A stretch of 64,000 nucleotides of DNA from Calothrix brevissima NIES-22 (GTDB lineage Bacteria; Cyanobacteriota; Cyanobacteriia; Cyanobacteriales; Nostocaceae). Shown here one piece after another: positions 25,468 to 34,729 of the stretch. The stretch lies in assembly GCF_002367995.1 (NCBI RefSeq), contig NZ_AP018207.1:6274646-6338645 (forward strand), read 5' to 3'. A program made the translations under genes and the position numbers. Each line of letters starts with the position of its first letter. Position 1 is the stretch's first letter. The notes beneath the pieces are model-generated. The model made no database searches, was not told the origin of the DNA, and worked only from the letters and a program-made list of their open reading frames with translations.

Positions 25468-27111
25468 TCACACTGTAACTAATTCCCGACTGACGACTGT
25501 TGACTCAGGTTTGACCCAAATCCTATCTAATCCACCACTGAGTATTCTGTATTGCTGATTGGGGTCTTGTTGGGGATAATCTTCTCGTTTATGCATTCCT
25601 CTGGTTTCTTGGCGTTGCAAACCACTGTTGTACATCCAACGGGCGGTAGCAACCATCGCCGCCGCTTCGCGCGATCGCACAATTTGGCTATCATCTGGAG
25701 TTTGACTGTTGCGAATCTCTTTCCACAGGTGATTGAGTCTGTCTAAGGATTCGCTTAAACCAGTTGCACTGCGGAAGAGATTGCGATCATAGGGGAAAAC
25801 TTCTGCTTGAGTAGCTGCGATCGCATCTTCTGGCGACACACGATCGTTCCCTGCACCTTGCAATCCCGCTTCACCAACACTGCGAACAGTCCGCAATGCT
25901 GCTTTCTCACCCAAACTCAAAGCATAGGTAGCCGCCGATTGTCCAGACCAATAGCCTGAAGACATCGCCCAAGCTGCATTGTGGCTACCTCCACCTGTGA
26001 AGCCACCACAAATCAACTCCCTAGTCGCCGCATCTCCCGCCGCATATAGTCCACTCACTGAAGTCGCACAGGTATAATCTGCAATCCTAATCCCACCTGT
26101 ACCGCGCACAGTTCCCTCTAAACGTAGAGTTATCGGGAAACGTTGAGTAAAGGGATCAATTCCAGCGCGATCGAAGACCACAAAGAAATTCGCCTGAGAA
26201 GACCGCATCCAAGCTTTAGTTTCCTCATCCATATTTTGGTCGAGGCGGGCATAAACTGGCTGAGTCAGCAAAGTTTTGGCAATTACAGAACGACCGCGTT
26301 TAGAACCTGCACCCTCAATTACCGTACCATCTTCGTAGGTAAAAGATGCCCAGTCATAATAACGAGTCTTGGTGACAGAAGAAAAAGCGGGAGAAATCGC
26401 ATAAGCATTAGAAAATTCCATACCAGAGAAGTCTGCACCAGCTTCAGCCGCCATTAACAAACCATCTCCAGTTAGCACATTACAACCAAGGGCTTTACTT
26501 AAGAAAGCACAACCACCAGTAGCAATTACAACTGCCCCAGCCTTGACTGTCCAGCGTTCCCCAGATTGGCGATTAATGCCTCTAGCCCCAGCCACAGCGC
26601 CTTCTGCATCCAGCAGCAACTCTAACGCCGGACTATGATCTAAAATTTTGACACCTGCTTGCTTAATCTTTTTCCGCATAAACCGCATATAGTCCGGCCC
26701 CTGTAAAGAGCGACGGATTACTGTGCCATCAGCATCAACGCGGAAAGGATAACCCCAATCTGCAAGCGAATTAATATTGTCATAGGTGCGATCCAACACA
26801 CGAGTCATCCAATTGCGATCGCATAAAAATCCACCCATCGCTTCCCGACTCGCCATAGCTGCTTCTCGCTGTTCTGCATCTGGTGGAACATACCACACAC
26901 CATTCCCCGATGCTGCGGCTGCGCCACTTGTACCGCAATAACCCTTATCAGCCAAAATCACACTTGCACCACTACTAGCTGCACTCCAAGCAGCCCAAGT
27001 TCCAGATGGGCCGCCCCCAATTACTAAGACATCTGCTATCAAATTGAGATGAGAAATATTCTCTAAAGACCCTTTACCAATAGAACTATTCACAAAATCT
27101 ACTCCTGACAT
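25468..27111 (-). CDS. FAD-dependent oxidoreductase, fumarate reductase/succinate dehydrogenase flavoprotein-like
   Basis: 547 residues. The dinucleotide-binding fold is near residue 30: DVLVIGGGPSGTWAAWSAASSGASVILADKG, followed by GTSGAAAASGNGVWY, the typical FAD-pyrophosphate/substrate loop of this family. Later blocks are GAVVIATGG, TGDGLLMAAEAGADFSGMEF, and SGLYAAGDAATRELICGGFTGGGSHNAAWAMSSGYWSGQSA (second FAD contact). It lacks a covalent-flavin HHxxx cue that I can identify. It is divergent from the first binding-protein gene across a 675-bp gap, so it may serve the same catabolic or assimilatory pathway. The electron partner and substrate are unknown. Confidence 0.85.
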   Translation of the reverse strand: MSGVDFVNSSIGKGSLENISHLNLIADVLVIGGGPSGTWAAWSAASSGASVILADKGYCGTSGAAAASGNGVWYVPPDAEQREAAMASREAMGGFLCDRNWMTRVLDRTYDNINSLADWGYPFRVDADGTVIRRSLQGPDYMRFMRKKIKQAGVKILDHSPALELLLDAEGAVAGARGINRQSGERWTVKAGAVVIATGGCAFLSKALGCNVLTGDGLLMAAEAGADFSGMEFSNAYAISPAFSSVTKTRYYDWASFTYEDGTVIEGAGSKRGRSVIAKTLLTQPVYARLDQNMDEETKAWMRSSQANFFVVFDRAGIDPFTQRFPITLRLEGTVRGTGGIRIADYTCATSVSGLYAAGDAATRELICGGFTGGGSHNAAWAMSSGYWSGQSAATYALSLGEKAALRTVRSVGEAGLQGAGNDRVSPEDAIAATQAEVFPYDRNLFRSATGLSESLDRLNHLWKEIRNSQTPDDSQIVRSREAAAMVATARWMYNSGLQRQETRGMHKREDYPQQDPNQQYRILSGGLDRIWVKPESTVVSRELVTV

Positions 27112-27786
27112 TTATTTAGACAGTAACTCGTACATTTTTCTCTGCGCCTCTGCGACTCTGCGTGAGACAAAACCTAAATTAGGAAAATGGATAAAGAGAC
27201 AAGATAATAACAATTTCTTAAAATTCAGTAATCGATTCAGCCCTTAAAACCTAGATGATGCGGAACTTTCTGAATTTTGACTTTTGAATTTGTATTGCCT
27301 TTTTCCCTTTATCCACATACAGCGAGAGTAGCTTTTAGCAGAAATTTAAAGATTGGAAACCTGTCAATCTTTAATCTCAAAATCTGACTTAAATAATTTC
27401 CGCTCGGCTAAAAACTGCTTTGTTGAATTCAAACGTTTTCACCCTTCTTACTGATAGAGATAATCCTGACTCATTTAAAATACTGTTTATTGACCAATTT
27501 AACGGGGTTTAATTTAGGAGTATTACATGGCTATGTGTAAAATTCAAGCCCTTAGACAATAAAATATTAGATTACGTGAATTTATGTAGAGCTAATATTT
27601 AGCTTTACTAAATAGATTGTTTGCCAGGACAGGTGCTGGATTTGAGGTGATTTTCAGCTGACTACCTGTCTTCCGATTCCGAACTCAGGTTAAGTTACAT
27701 ATCCGCAATCTTGACTAAATACATGTATTTACTGGAGAATAAGTCTCGCTTATATCAGTCAAATCCTTTTAGTAAGGAGATAGACC
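27112..27786. other. 675-bp divergent intergenic region between flavoprotein and binding-protein genes
   Basis: No gene seen. It is AT-rich with TGAATTTTGA-type repeats near 27280. From 27600 it contains a possible RNA structure (see 27628-27670). It must carry promoters for both divergent genes; no clear activator site was recognised. Confidence 0.55.
27628..27670 (+). promoter_or_regulatory. Candidate structured leader RNA upstream of the first binding-protein gene
   Basis: gacaggt (27628-27634) can pair with acctgtc (27664-27670), and directly inside it gctg (27635-27638) with cagc (27655-27658), leaving a 16-nt loop. It lies about 115 bp upstream of the TTG start at 27787. It does not match any riboswitch consensus I know. 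It could be an operator-like inverted repeat instead. Confidence 0.35.
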
Positions 27787-28725
27787 TTGAGTAACGAAAA
27801 TCTTACACTCAAGAAAATAAAGAACGAGATCAGTGGTACAGTGTTTTCTCTACCATACTACGTGGCTCGCGATCGCGGTTATTTTGCCGATGAAGGGCTA
27901 GATATCGAGTTTGTCCAACGCGGTTATGGCGATCGCTCACCTGGTATTCAGCTAGTTGACGATCATCGGTTGGTGAGTTCTTTTGGTGGCCCTTCGCTGT
28001 TTGAGCAAGGTGAAAGTACCCTCTATCGTGCTTGTGAATGGGGACAAGTACGTCGGACTTATGATAGTGCTTGTGGTGGGCAAGTTGTGGCAAAACGTGC
28101 CGCGATCGCTAGCCAAGCAATTATCGTCCGGCCAGACTCCCCCTACAATATCCCGCAGGATTTAGCTAACGTTCCTGTAGGCGTAAACTTTCACCACGGC
28201 TCCCACTACATCGCTATCCAAACCCTTGAAGGTTTCTTACCCAAAGAGGAAATCAAAGTAGTACATATAGATGGTGGTGGCGATCGCAAACGCTTCAACC
28301 GATTTGTAGCTCTGCGTGATGGGTTGGTTGATGCAGTTGCAGTCATGGAGCCTTGGATTACAGTAGCTGAAAAACTAGGCTACAAAATCATTGCCGAGGC
28401 TCATTATGTAGGATTGGAAATTGGTAGTCCAGACCTAGATCAAGAAACCTTCGAGGCGATCAACAAAGCAATCCGTCGAGCAGTGAAGGATTTACAAGCC
28501 GATCCCATCAGCTATGTGAAGTATCTCATTGATGACGTAGCCGAGGATATTGTAAGCCTTGAGCCTTCAGACTTCCGTCGTAACCGACTACGCTACGTAG
28601 ATCCAGCACCATACCCAGAAGCCGACTTCCGTCGTACCTACAATTGGATGGTAGAGTGGGGACTCATCGAACCTGATGCCACCTTCAAACAAATTGTTGA
28701 TAACCGAGTTGTCGCGCTGACATAG
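27787..28725 (+). CDS. NMT1/THI5- or SsuA-like substrate-binding protein without a signal peptide
   Basis: 312 residues. TTG start at 27787 with AAGGAG about 8 bases upstream. The fold is that of periplasmic binding proteins of the sulfonate/nitrate/taurine and NMT1/THI5 groups: VFSLPYYVARDRGYFADEGLDIEFVQ near the start, VRPDSPYNIPQDLANVPVGVNFHHGSHY (hinge region), FVALRDGLVDAVAVMEPWITVAEKLGY. No hydrophobic leader or lipobox precedes the first strand, and no earlier in-frame start would supply one within the leader. It may therefore stay in the cytoplasm, or be an enzyme/sensor using this fold. It is divergent from the flavoprotein gene. Confidence 0.8.
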   Translation: MSNENLTLKKIKNEISGTVFSLPYYVARDRGYFADEGLDIEFVQRGYGDRSPGIQLVDDHRLVSSFGGPSLFEQGESTLYRACEWGQVRRTYDSACGGQVVAKRAAIASQAIIVRPDSPYNIPQDLANVPVGVNFHHGSHYIAIQTLEGFLPKEEIKVVHIDGGGDRKRFNRFVALRDGLVDAVAVMEPWITVAEKLGYKIIAEAHYVGLEIGSPDLDQETFEAINKAIRRAVKDLQADPISYVKYLIDDVAEDIVSLEPSDFRRNRLRYVDPAPYPEADFRRTYNWMVEWGLIEPDATFKQIVDNRVVALT

Positions 28726-29159
28726 TGCTGAAAAATGATCTAGAGACTAGTACCGCAGTGAATTCAAAATTCAAAATGAATATAGCGTCAGCGTTTCGTT
28801 TATTTGGAATAGAGAATTTATGCCAATTTAAAAAAGAATGCGACAGATTGTAGGGGCAAGGCAATGCCTTGCCCTCTAGAGCATATCAATGTGTCGCAAA
28901 AATTATTTGATTTGGTATTATTTACGCCGTGATGTACTAGTCTTATAGCCAAACTCAATACACACACATAAAAATTGGGGCAAGGAGCATTTAAAACTTC
29001 AGAATATCAGGTTCAAAATATCTATCTGATACTGATTCAAAAAAGAATGCAACAGAGACATAATCTCAAAGTTTGCTGAATATTTTTTGCTTTCTTAATT
29101 TTGAATTTTGAATTATTTGCCTCAATCTTTTCTTATTGAAATCGCTCTTGACTCTCCAA
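28726..29159. other. 434-bp gap containing a dispersed repeat element
   Basis: No gene seen. It holds the repeat at 28823-28915, short attcaaaa direct repeats near 28758 and 29093, and a possible degenerate fragment of the same repeat at 29037-29062 (aaaaaagaatgcaacagaga). No ribosome-binding site of standard form precedes the next gene. Confidence 0.6.
28823..28915. mobile_element. Dispersed repeat/MITE-like element, copy 1
   Basis: Starts ccaatttaaaaaagaatgcg and ends near gatttgg. The core aggggcaaggcaatgccttgccct contains a perfect hairpin caaggca/tgccttg. A second copy at 50385-50478 has the same order of blocks, but the hairpin is catggca/tgccatg, a compensatory change. The ends are imperfect inverted repeats (ccaattta...taaattgg is clearer in copy 2). 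Confidence 0.72.
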
Positions 29160-30185
29160 ATGTATACACGTAGAAACTTTTTAAAATATGCGTCCATAGG
29201 AGCAACCACCGCTCTAGCTACAATGGGTTGGGACAGCATAATTCAGCCCGCAGCCAGTCAGGGAACTATTAATGTCAAACTGGGAGCAGTAACTGGTATT
29301 AACTCCATTGATGTTTGGATTCCCGAAGATTTAGGTTTTTTCCAAGCTGCTGGTTTAAATGCAGAAGTAATTACATTTCAAAGTAGTGCCAAAATGCGAG
29401 ATGCTTTGATTGCTGGAGAAATTGATTTCTCAGCACAAGCACCTTTACATGTTTATCTATCTCGCCTGAGAGGTGTGCCTTTAAATGTTGTCGCTAATCG
29501 TCGCAATCTTGTTGATACTTCTTTAGTTGTACGTTCTGATTTACGCTCTCAAATTAAGTCAGTTGCTGACCTTAAAGGTAGAAGAATTTCGGCAGGTGAA
29601 ATTGGTACTTGGAGTTGGGCAGTATTAGTCAAATATCTGCGTCAAAATGGTCTGAGCGATAAAGATGTTGAATATGTGCAAAGTACAACTGCATCTACCT
29701 ATAGCCTGGTAAAAACTCGTCAGGCTGATGCAGCTATTGCCGGTGCGCCTGATTTGCACAGATTACTGAAAGAAGGAACAGTATTTCAACTACTAAATGC
29801 TCTCGATCCCAAGGTGCATCAAAAATATTTTGGTGCTAGGGAGGCTATGACTCGTGCATGGCTCAGTCATCAGCGCGTCACTGAGCAAAAACCCGAAGCA
29901 GTTAAAAGGTTGATTGTTGCAGTCAATCGCACTTTCACATATATGCACCAAACTCCACCAGAACAAATCCTCAAAGCAGTGGGTAAACGCTTTGATAATG
30001 CGAATTTAGATGCTATTTTGACAGGTCTTCGTACTGAACTCAAGCGCTCAGTTCCCAAAAATGCCTCGATTAGTCAGTCTGCCTATCTTGCAGATCAAAA
30101 AGTATTTTACGACACGGGAATTATTAAGAAATTAGTTCCCTATTCTCAAGGCGTGTTCGATAAATTTGCTGGAAATAGAGCATAA
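29160..30185 (+). CDS. ABC transporter substrate-binding protein, sulfonate/nitrate/taurine type, Tat signal
   Basis: 341 residues from ATG 29160; an upstream TTG frame would add eight residues before the signal. The N-terminus MYTRRNFLKYASIGATTALATMGWDS is a twin-arginine signal (TRRNFLK), so export is folded and periplasmic. The mature part has VTGINSIDVWIPEDLGFFQAAGLNAEVITFQSSAKMRDALIAGEIDFSAQAP, VADLKGRRISAGEIGTWSW and the second lobe VKTRQADAAIAGAPDLHRLL, the standard SsuA/NMT1-like layout. ABC ATPase and permease genes follow, separated by tandem repeats, so it probably feeds that transporter. Ligand unknown. Confidence 0.87.
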   Translation: MYTRRNFLKYASIGATTALATMGWDSIIQPAASQGTINVKLGAVTGINSIDVWIPEDLGFFQAAGLNAEVITFQSSAKMRDALIAGEIDFSAQAPLHVYLSRLRGVPLNVVANRRNLVDTSLVVRSDLRSQIKSVADLKGRRISAGEIGTWSWAVLVKYLRQNGLSDKDVEYVQSTTASTYSLVKTRQADAAIAGAPDLHRLLKEGTVFQLLNALDPKVHQKYFGAREAMTRAWLSHQRVTEQKPEAVKRLIVAVNRTFTYMHQTPPEQILKAVGKRFDNANLDAILTGLRTELKRSVPKNASISQSAYLADQKVFYDTGIIKKLVPYSQGVFDKFAGNRA

Positions 30186-30193
30186 TTAACAAT

Positions 30194-30284
30194 TCAAAAG
30201 TCAAAAGTCAAAAGTCAAAAGTCAAAAGTCAAAAGTCAAAAGTCAAAAGTCAAAAGTCAAAAGTCAAAAGTCAAAAGTCAAAAG
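30194..30284. repeat. Tandem heptamer repeat, 13 perfect copies of tcaaaag
   Basis: Thirteen exact head-to-tail 7-bp units, 30194-30284, plus a degenerate fourteenth. It lies between the Tat-exported binding protein and the ATPase gene, i.e. inside the presumed operon. Copy number is likely to vary between strains by slippage. Confidence 0.96.
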
Positions 30285-30323
30285 TCAAAATTAAGAAGGA
30301 GATTATTATTACTAATTCATCAT

Positions 30324-30382
30324 ACCCAATGCCCCATGCCCAATGCCCCATGCCCAATGCCCCATGCCTAATGCCCATGCCC
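30324..30382. repeat. STRR of caatgcc/catgccc units
   Basis: Repeats of CAATGCCCCATGCC-type units directly upstream of the ABC ATPase start. They contain in-frame ATGs that would add a spurious MPHAQCPMPNAP extension to the ATPase. Confidence 0.88.
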
Positions 30383-30388
30383 AACTCA

Positions 30389-31174
30389 ATGATTGAAACT
30401 CAAAATCTCTCCATTTCTTATTGGAGTAAAAATAAGCGGATTGAAGCTTTACATGATGTTAGTTTGAGCATCAATGCTGGTGAATTTGTCACACTTATTG
30501 GCCCTAGTGGTTGCGGTAAAAGTACATTATTGAATGTGATTGCAGGGTTAATTAGTCCTGGTACAGAGGTACAAGGGACTTTTAATACTAGTGGTATCAA
30601 ACAAATTGGCTACTTGTTTCAAAAGCAAACTTTGCTACCTTGGCGTACAGTTTTAGATAATGTTACGGCTCCTTTAGAAATTCGTGGTGTATCCCGAACT
30701 GAAGGAAGAAGAAAAGCCTTAGCACTACTGGAAAAATATGGTTTGTCTGGTTTTGAACATAGTTTTCCCAGAGAACTATCAGGGGGTATGCAGCAGAGGG
30801 TATTGCTGATTCGGACGCTGATTTATGAACCCGATGTGGTGTTGCTGGATGAACCTCTGAGTAGTCTAGATGCTCAAACACGCGCTTTGTTACAGGATGA
30901 ATTCTTGCGATTATGGCGTGATACGGGATGTACCTTTTTATTAGTAACTCATGACCTGGATGAAGCGATCGCACTTTCCCAAAGAGTATTTTTATTAAGT
31001 TCACGTCCTGGCACAATTGTCAAGGAATTTGAGATTAATTTACCAAAAGACCGATCTGCGATCGCAATTCGCACTGATTCTCAATTTCAAACTATCCAGC
31101 GTGAGATGTGGTCAGATTTAACTAAACAGGTATTACAACAACCAGACCAAGGATTCGCACTCTTTCAACGCTAA
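30389..31174 (+). CDS. ABC transporter ATP-binding protein, SsuB/TauB/NrtD-like
   Basis: 261 residues from ATG 30389; upstream ATGs belong to a tandem repeat. Walker A is GPSGCGKST, the Q-loop is in YLFQKQTLLPWRTVLDNV, the signature is LSGGMQQR, Walker B is DVVLLDEPLSSLD, and the H-loop is VTHDLDEAIAL. The LPWRTVLDNV and GGMQQRVLLIRTL features fit the nitrate/sulfonate/taurine group. It energises the permease encoded 11 bp downstream; both are likely part of one operon with the 29160 binding protein. Located at the cytoplasmic face of the inner membrane. Confidence 0.92.
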   Translation: MIETQNLSISYWSKNKRIEALHDVSLSINAGEFVTLIGPSGCGKSTLLNVIAGLISPGTEVQGTFNTSGIKQIGYLFQKQTLLPWRTVLDNVTAPLEIRGVSRTEGRRKALALLEKYGLSGFEHSFPRELSGGMQQRVLLIRTLIYEPDVVLLDEPLSSLDAQTRALLQDEFLRLWRDTGCTFLLVTHDLDEAIALSQRVFLLSSRPGTIVKEFEINLPKDRSAIAIRTDSQFQTIQREMWSDLTKQVLQQPDQGFALFQR

Positions 31175-31185
31175 CAAAGAATAAC

Positions 31186-32070
31186 ATGAGAACCACCCGC
31201 AATAAGAGCGTATCTGTCGGACAATCTCCGCTTTCTGCTAATCGTAAACAGACAAAAATTTCTGGTTCTATTCCCAACACAATTACTTGGGGTCAACGCA
31301 TAATACAATTAGCAATTCAACTCACGCCTTTAGTAGTAATTTTAGTTATTTGGGAACTGGGTACAGGCGCGTTCAGCTTTCCGCAATTTATTGAACCTGC
31401 GCTTGTTGGTAAACCTAGTCTGATTGTCAAAGAATTACAGCAACTATTTTCTGAAGGCACGGTATTTAAACATATATTTGTCACCTTTCAAGAAGCAATG
31501 GGTGGGTTAATTTTAGCCATGACTGGAGGTATAAGTTTAGGAATTTTATTAGCTTATTCTCCACAAGGAGCAATTATAACTTTACCTTACGTACAAGTCT
31601 TTAATTCTATACCTCGTATTGCCCTAGCTCCCTTTCTTATTGTCTGGTTTGGTATAGGATTACTCTCCAAAATATTGCTTGCAGCTTTAGCCGCTTTTTT
31701 CCCTATCTTTTTTACTACATATCAGGGACTTCAGAGCATAGAACGCGAATTAGTTGCAGCATTTCAAGTCATGGGTGCTAATCGCTGGCAAATATTAAGG
31801 ATGGTTGTATTACCTTCAGTTCTAACTTGGGTAATTGCAGGAATTCGTACAAGTTTAGGTATGGCTTTAGTCGGTGCGCTTGTAGCTGAATATATCGGTT
31901 CTACTAAAGGTTTAGGCTATCTCTTAATGGCAGCACAAGGAACATTGAATGTTGATAAAGCTTGGTCAATATTAATAGTTTTAGCATTTATTAGTGTTTT
32001 ACTCGATTGGGGCGTTCGGATTTTAGAAGCGTATCTTTTACGCTGGCGACCTAATTCTAGAGAATTATAA
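31186..32070 (+). CDS. ABC transporter permease, SsuC/TauC-like
   Basis: 294 residues with a basic N-terminus of about 35 residues, then six hydrophobic segments (about 45-290). The EAA loop is present: ELVAAFQVMGANRWQILRMVVLPSVLTWVIAGIRTSLGMALVGALVAEYIGSTKGLGYLL, with E-x3-A-x2-MGA-x8-VLP typical of the sulfonate/taurine/nitrate permeases. It presumably forms a homodimeric channel with the 30389 ATPase. It is the last gene of the transport operon. Confidence 0.92.
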   Translation: MRTTRNKSVSVGQSPLSANRKQTKISGSIPNTITWGQRIIQLAIQLTPLVVILVIWELGTGAFSFPQFIEPALVGKPSLIVKELQQLFSEGTVFKHIFVTFQEAMGGLILAMTGGISLGILLAYSPQGAIITLPYVQVFNSIPRIALAPFLIVWFGIGLLSKILLAALAAFFPIFFTTYQGLQSIERELVAAFQVMGANRWQILRMVVLPSVLTWVIAGIRTSLGMALVGALVAEYIGSTKGLGYLLMAAQGTLNVDKAWSILIVLAFISVLLDWGVRILEAYLLRWRPNSREL

Positions 32071-32448
32071 GTTTATGAAATAATCAATAATTGGTGTAGA
32101 ATATCTGGCGATCGAGAAACATAATGTCAAATTTATATATTTTTTTGTTGCAAAATATTCAACTTGTCGTCATAAACACGGACACAACCAATAGTCCAAC
32201 ATATATGATACTTACTTGTTGCATTTTCTAACTTTCCTCTTGCCAATTGTAGGGTGGGTAGCACCCACTCTATTTTCCAAATAACTGACTGCTTTAGTGT
32301 TTAAAAAATACTAAGGTAAATCTGCCTATGGTTTTAGTTACACACAAAAGCCAAACAATAAATTGTGGAATCTGAAGCCAGAAAAAACTTGACAAAATAT
32401 CCAATTTACTTGTGAGTTCATTACATATTTGAGTCCAAAGTATATCTC
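32071..32448. other. 378-bp gap, no gene seen
   Basis: AT-rich. It includes a short palindrome gggtg-ggtag-caccc near 32252-32271 and no convincing frame. Presumably holds the promoter of the methyltransferase gene that follows. Confidence 0.55.
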
Positions 32449-33261
32449 ATGAAAACACTTCCTACCTACGACCCAACATTATTTGAGGGTGCTGCTGAAA
32501 GCTATGCTCAATACAGAACCAAGTATCCGCCAGAGGTATTTGCTAAACTCACCGAAATCTTTCATCTTAACGGTCAAGGAAGACTTTTAGATTTAGGTTG
32601 CGGCCCTGGTTTAATCGCAATTCCTCTCAGCAATCAGTTTCAGGAAGTAATTGCTATAGATCCCGATCCAGATATGATCGAAGAGGCTAAACGCCAAGCC
32701 CAAATCGCTGGGAGAAATAATATTACCTGGCTTGAGCAAGGAGCAGAATTAATTAATTCTAGTTTGGGTGAATTTAAACTAGTCACCATTGGTAGAGCTT
32801 TTCACTGGATGCAACGTGAAATTGTGCTTGAGCGTATTTATGAATTGCTCTCTGATGATGGTGGATTTGTACTGCTCAATACTAATGAAAATCCCTGGGA
32901 AAGTTCACTTCCTTGGAAGCAAGCTGCAATCAAAATTGTCAAAAAATGGTTAGGTGAGGAACGACGAACTGGACAGAGAGGAAAGGGTATTCGCACTCCT
33001 GTAGATCCTCCTCATGAAGTTCTAATTGCTCAATCAGCTTTTGCTCGTCAAGAAGTATATGAAGTCTCGTTTGAAAAGAGTTGGACAGTTTCTAGCTATC
33101 TTGGTTATTTATACACCACAGCTTTTGCACTCAAAATTTTCTTTGGTGACAATGTAGAGCCTTTTGAAGCAGATTTGAAAAAAGCACTACTGGAAGTTGA
33201 GCCTTCAGGAAATTTCACCGAAGAGATTACAACATCACTGCGAGTTGTTTGGAAGCATTAA
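32449..33261 (+). CDS. Class I SAM-dependent methyltransferase
   Basis: 270 residues. The N-terminus YDPTLFEGAAESYAQYRTKYPPEVF is typical of small-molecule methyltransferases. SAM motif I is LLDLGCGPGLIAIPL, motif II is AIDPDPDMIEEA, and motif IV is in LVTIGRAFHWMQREIVL, where the FHWM form is common in this group. It sits between a sulfonate-type transport operon and another binding-protein gene, so it may act on a compound handled by them, but no direct evidence exists. A compact cytoplasmic enzyme; substrate not predictable. Confidence 0.85.
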   Translation: MKTLPTYDPTLFEGAAESYAQYRTKYPPEVFAKLTEIFHLNGQGRLLDLGCGPGLIAIPLSNQFQEVIAIDPDPDMIEEAKRQAQIAGRNNITWLEQGAELINSSLGEFKLVTIGRAFHWMQREIVLERIYELLSDDGGFVLLNTNENPWESSLPWKQAAIKIVKKWLGEERRTGQRGKGIRTPVDPPHEVLIAQSAFARQEVYEVSFEKSWTVSSYLGYLYTTAFALKIFFGDNVEPFEADLKKALLEVEPSGNFTEEITTSLRVVWKH

Positions 33262-33407
33262 ATTTTCACTTTCCTAATTCATAGGAAAACAAGATTTTTT
33301 TACTGACAGTCAACAGTTAACAGTAAAAAAAGCCAGTTAGAGAAATAACAAATTATCTCTATTTCTGGATTCTATTAAACCCAAAAAAACAGGAGAAACT
33401 TACAGCC

Positions 33408-34445
33408 ATGAAAATACCATTTTTTAGCAATCGTCGCACGGTTTTAAAGCGCATTGTGCAATTTTCAGCACTAGGATTATTCGCTATTTCTACTCCATTT
33501 ACAGGTAGCTTACTACAAAGTAGCCAAGCACAAACAAGACCGGGAATCAATACAAAAGTAGTTAACCTGGCTTACCAAACATCTGGAGATATAGTCAAAA
33601 TTAAAGGAGCCGTAGAACCACGCCTCAAAGCTTTAGGGATTTCTGTAAATTGGGTACCATTTCCCGCAGGCCCCCAATTGTTAGAAGCTATGAATGCCAA
33701 TAGAGTTGATATCGGTAGTGTGGGAGAAACACCACCAATCTTTGCTCAAGCCGCAGGCGCACAACTTGTCTATATCGCTGGGCGTAAACCTAGCAAAGGT
33801 GAAGGACAAGCCATCATAGTTCAAAAAGATTCACCCATTAAAAAAGTAGCGGATCTCAAAGGTAAAAGAGTTGTTTTTCAGAAAGGTTCTTCGGCACATT
33901 ATTTAGTATTGAGAGCTTTAAAAGAAGCTGGATTGAAATTTAGTGATATCCAGCCTGTAAGTTTGACTCCATCTGAAGCCCGCGATGCATTTCTACAGAA
34001 AAAAATTGATGCTTGGGCTGTTTGGGACCCGGCTTTAGCTTATGTCCAAAAAAATGCTGGAGCTAGAATAATTAGAAATTCGGCTAGAATTTCTACTCAA
34101 GGAGGATTTTATGTAGCCAGAAGACAGTTTGCTACCGAAAATCCAGAGGTAGTAAAAGTAATTTTAGAGGAGATAGATAAACTAGGAGAATGGGCAGAAA
34201 ATAACACAAAAGAAGTTGCTAAAATTCTCGCTCCTGAGTTAAAGCTGGAAGTATCTCTTTTAGAAACTGTGGCGCAGAGACGTACTTTTAGATTAAGAAA
34301 ATTGACACCTTCTATTATTGCAGAACAGCAGCGAGTAGCAGATGAGTATTTTGAAGCTAAACTCCTACCTCGCAAGCTGGATGTGAGAGAATTTTTACTC
34401 CCAACCAAACAATATGAAGCGCTGACACCTAAGCGTTTAAAATAA
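33408..34445 (+). CDS. Aliphatic sulfonate-type ABC substrate-binding protein
   Basis: 345 residues. The N-terminus MKIPFFSNRRTVLKRIVQFSALGLFAISTPF...SSQAQT is a signal peptide with an AQA-like cleavage site. The mature protein has VNLAYQTSGDIVKIKGAVEPRLKALGISVNWVPFPAGPQLLEAMNANRVDIGSVGETPPIFAQAAG, which closely follows SsuA; GDIGxVGxxPPIFAQAA is a hallmark. Later come PSKGEGQAIIVQKDSPIKKVADLKGKRVVFQKGSSAHYLVLRAL and DAWAVWDPALAYVQ. Of the three binding proteins in the cluster this is the one most like sulfonate-binding SsuA. It has no adjacent ATPase or permease of its own and could share those at 30389-32070. Confidence 0.9.
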   Translation: MKIPFFSNRRTVLKRIVQFSALGLFAISTPFTGSLLQSSQAQTRPGINTKVVNLAYQTSGDIVKIKGAVEPRLKALGISVNWVPFPAGPQLLEAMNANRVDIGSVGETPPIFAQAAGAQLVYIAGRKPSKGEGQAIIVQKDSPIKKVADLKGKRVVFQKGSSAHYLVLRALKEAGLKFSDIQPVSLTPSEARDAFLQKKIDAWAVWDPALAYVQKNAGARIIRNSARISTQGGFYVARRQFATENPEVVKVILEEIDKLGEWAENNTKEVAKILAPELKLEVSLLETVAQRRTFRLRKLTPSIIAEQQRVADEYFEAKLLPRKLDVREFLLPTKQYEALTPKRLK

Positions 34446-34729
34446 CTATCTTCTTCATTAGAAAATCCCACAACCGAGCATGAAAATAGGCATAGAGTCT
34501 TGATCAAAACTCTTTCGCTATGAAGTCCTATATTATCTCTGGATCTCTGTGTCTTTGTGGTTGAATTAAATACTTTTGAACTGCAGAGGACATAGCGAAA
34601 AGTCTGAGAAGCGAGGAAATAAGAGTTTGAGAGATTTTTTGGGTGATTCTTATTTTTCTGAATGCGTTGGTGAGTTTTTCTAGGAAGAAGTTGAAATTTG
34701 TAGATACGGAAAAATCAAGGTAAAAAAAG

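Noticed and set aside
27601..27720. SAM, cobalamin or TPP riboswitch upstream of the binding protein
   Set aside because: None of the conserved boxes of these riboswitches could be found.
30182..30382. CRISPR array
   Set aside because: Units are 7 bp and contiguous, without spacers.
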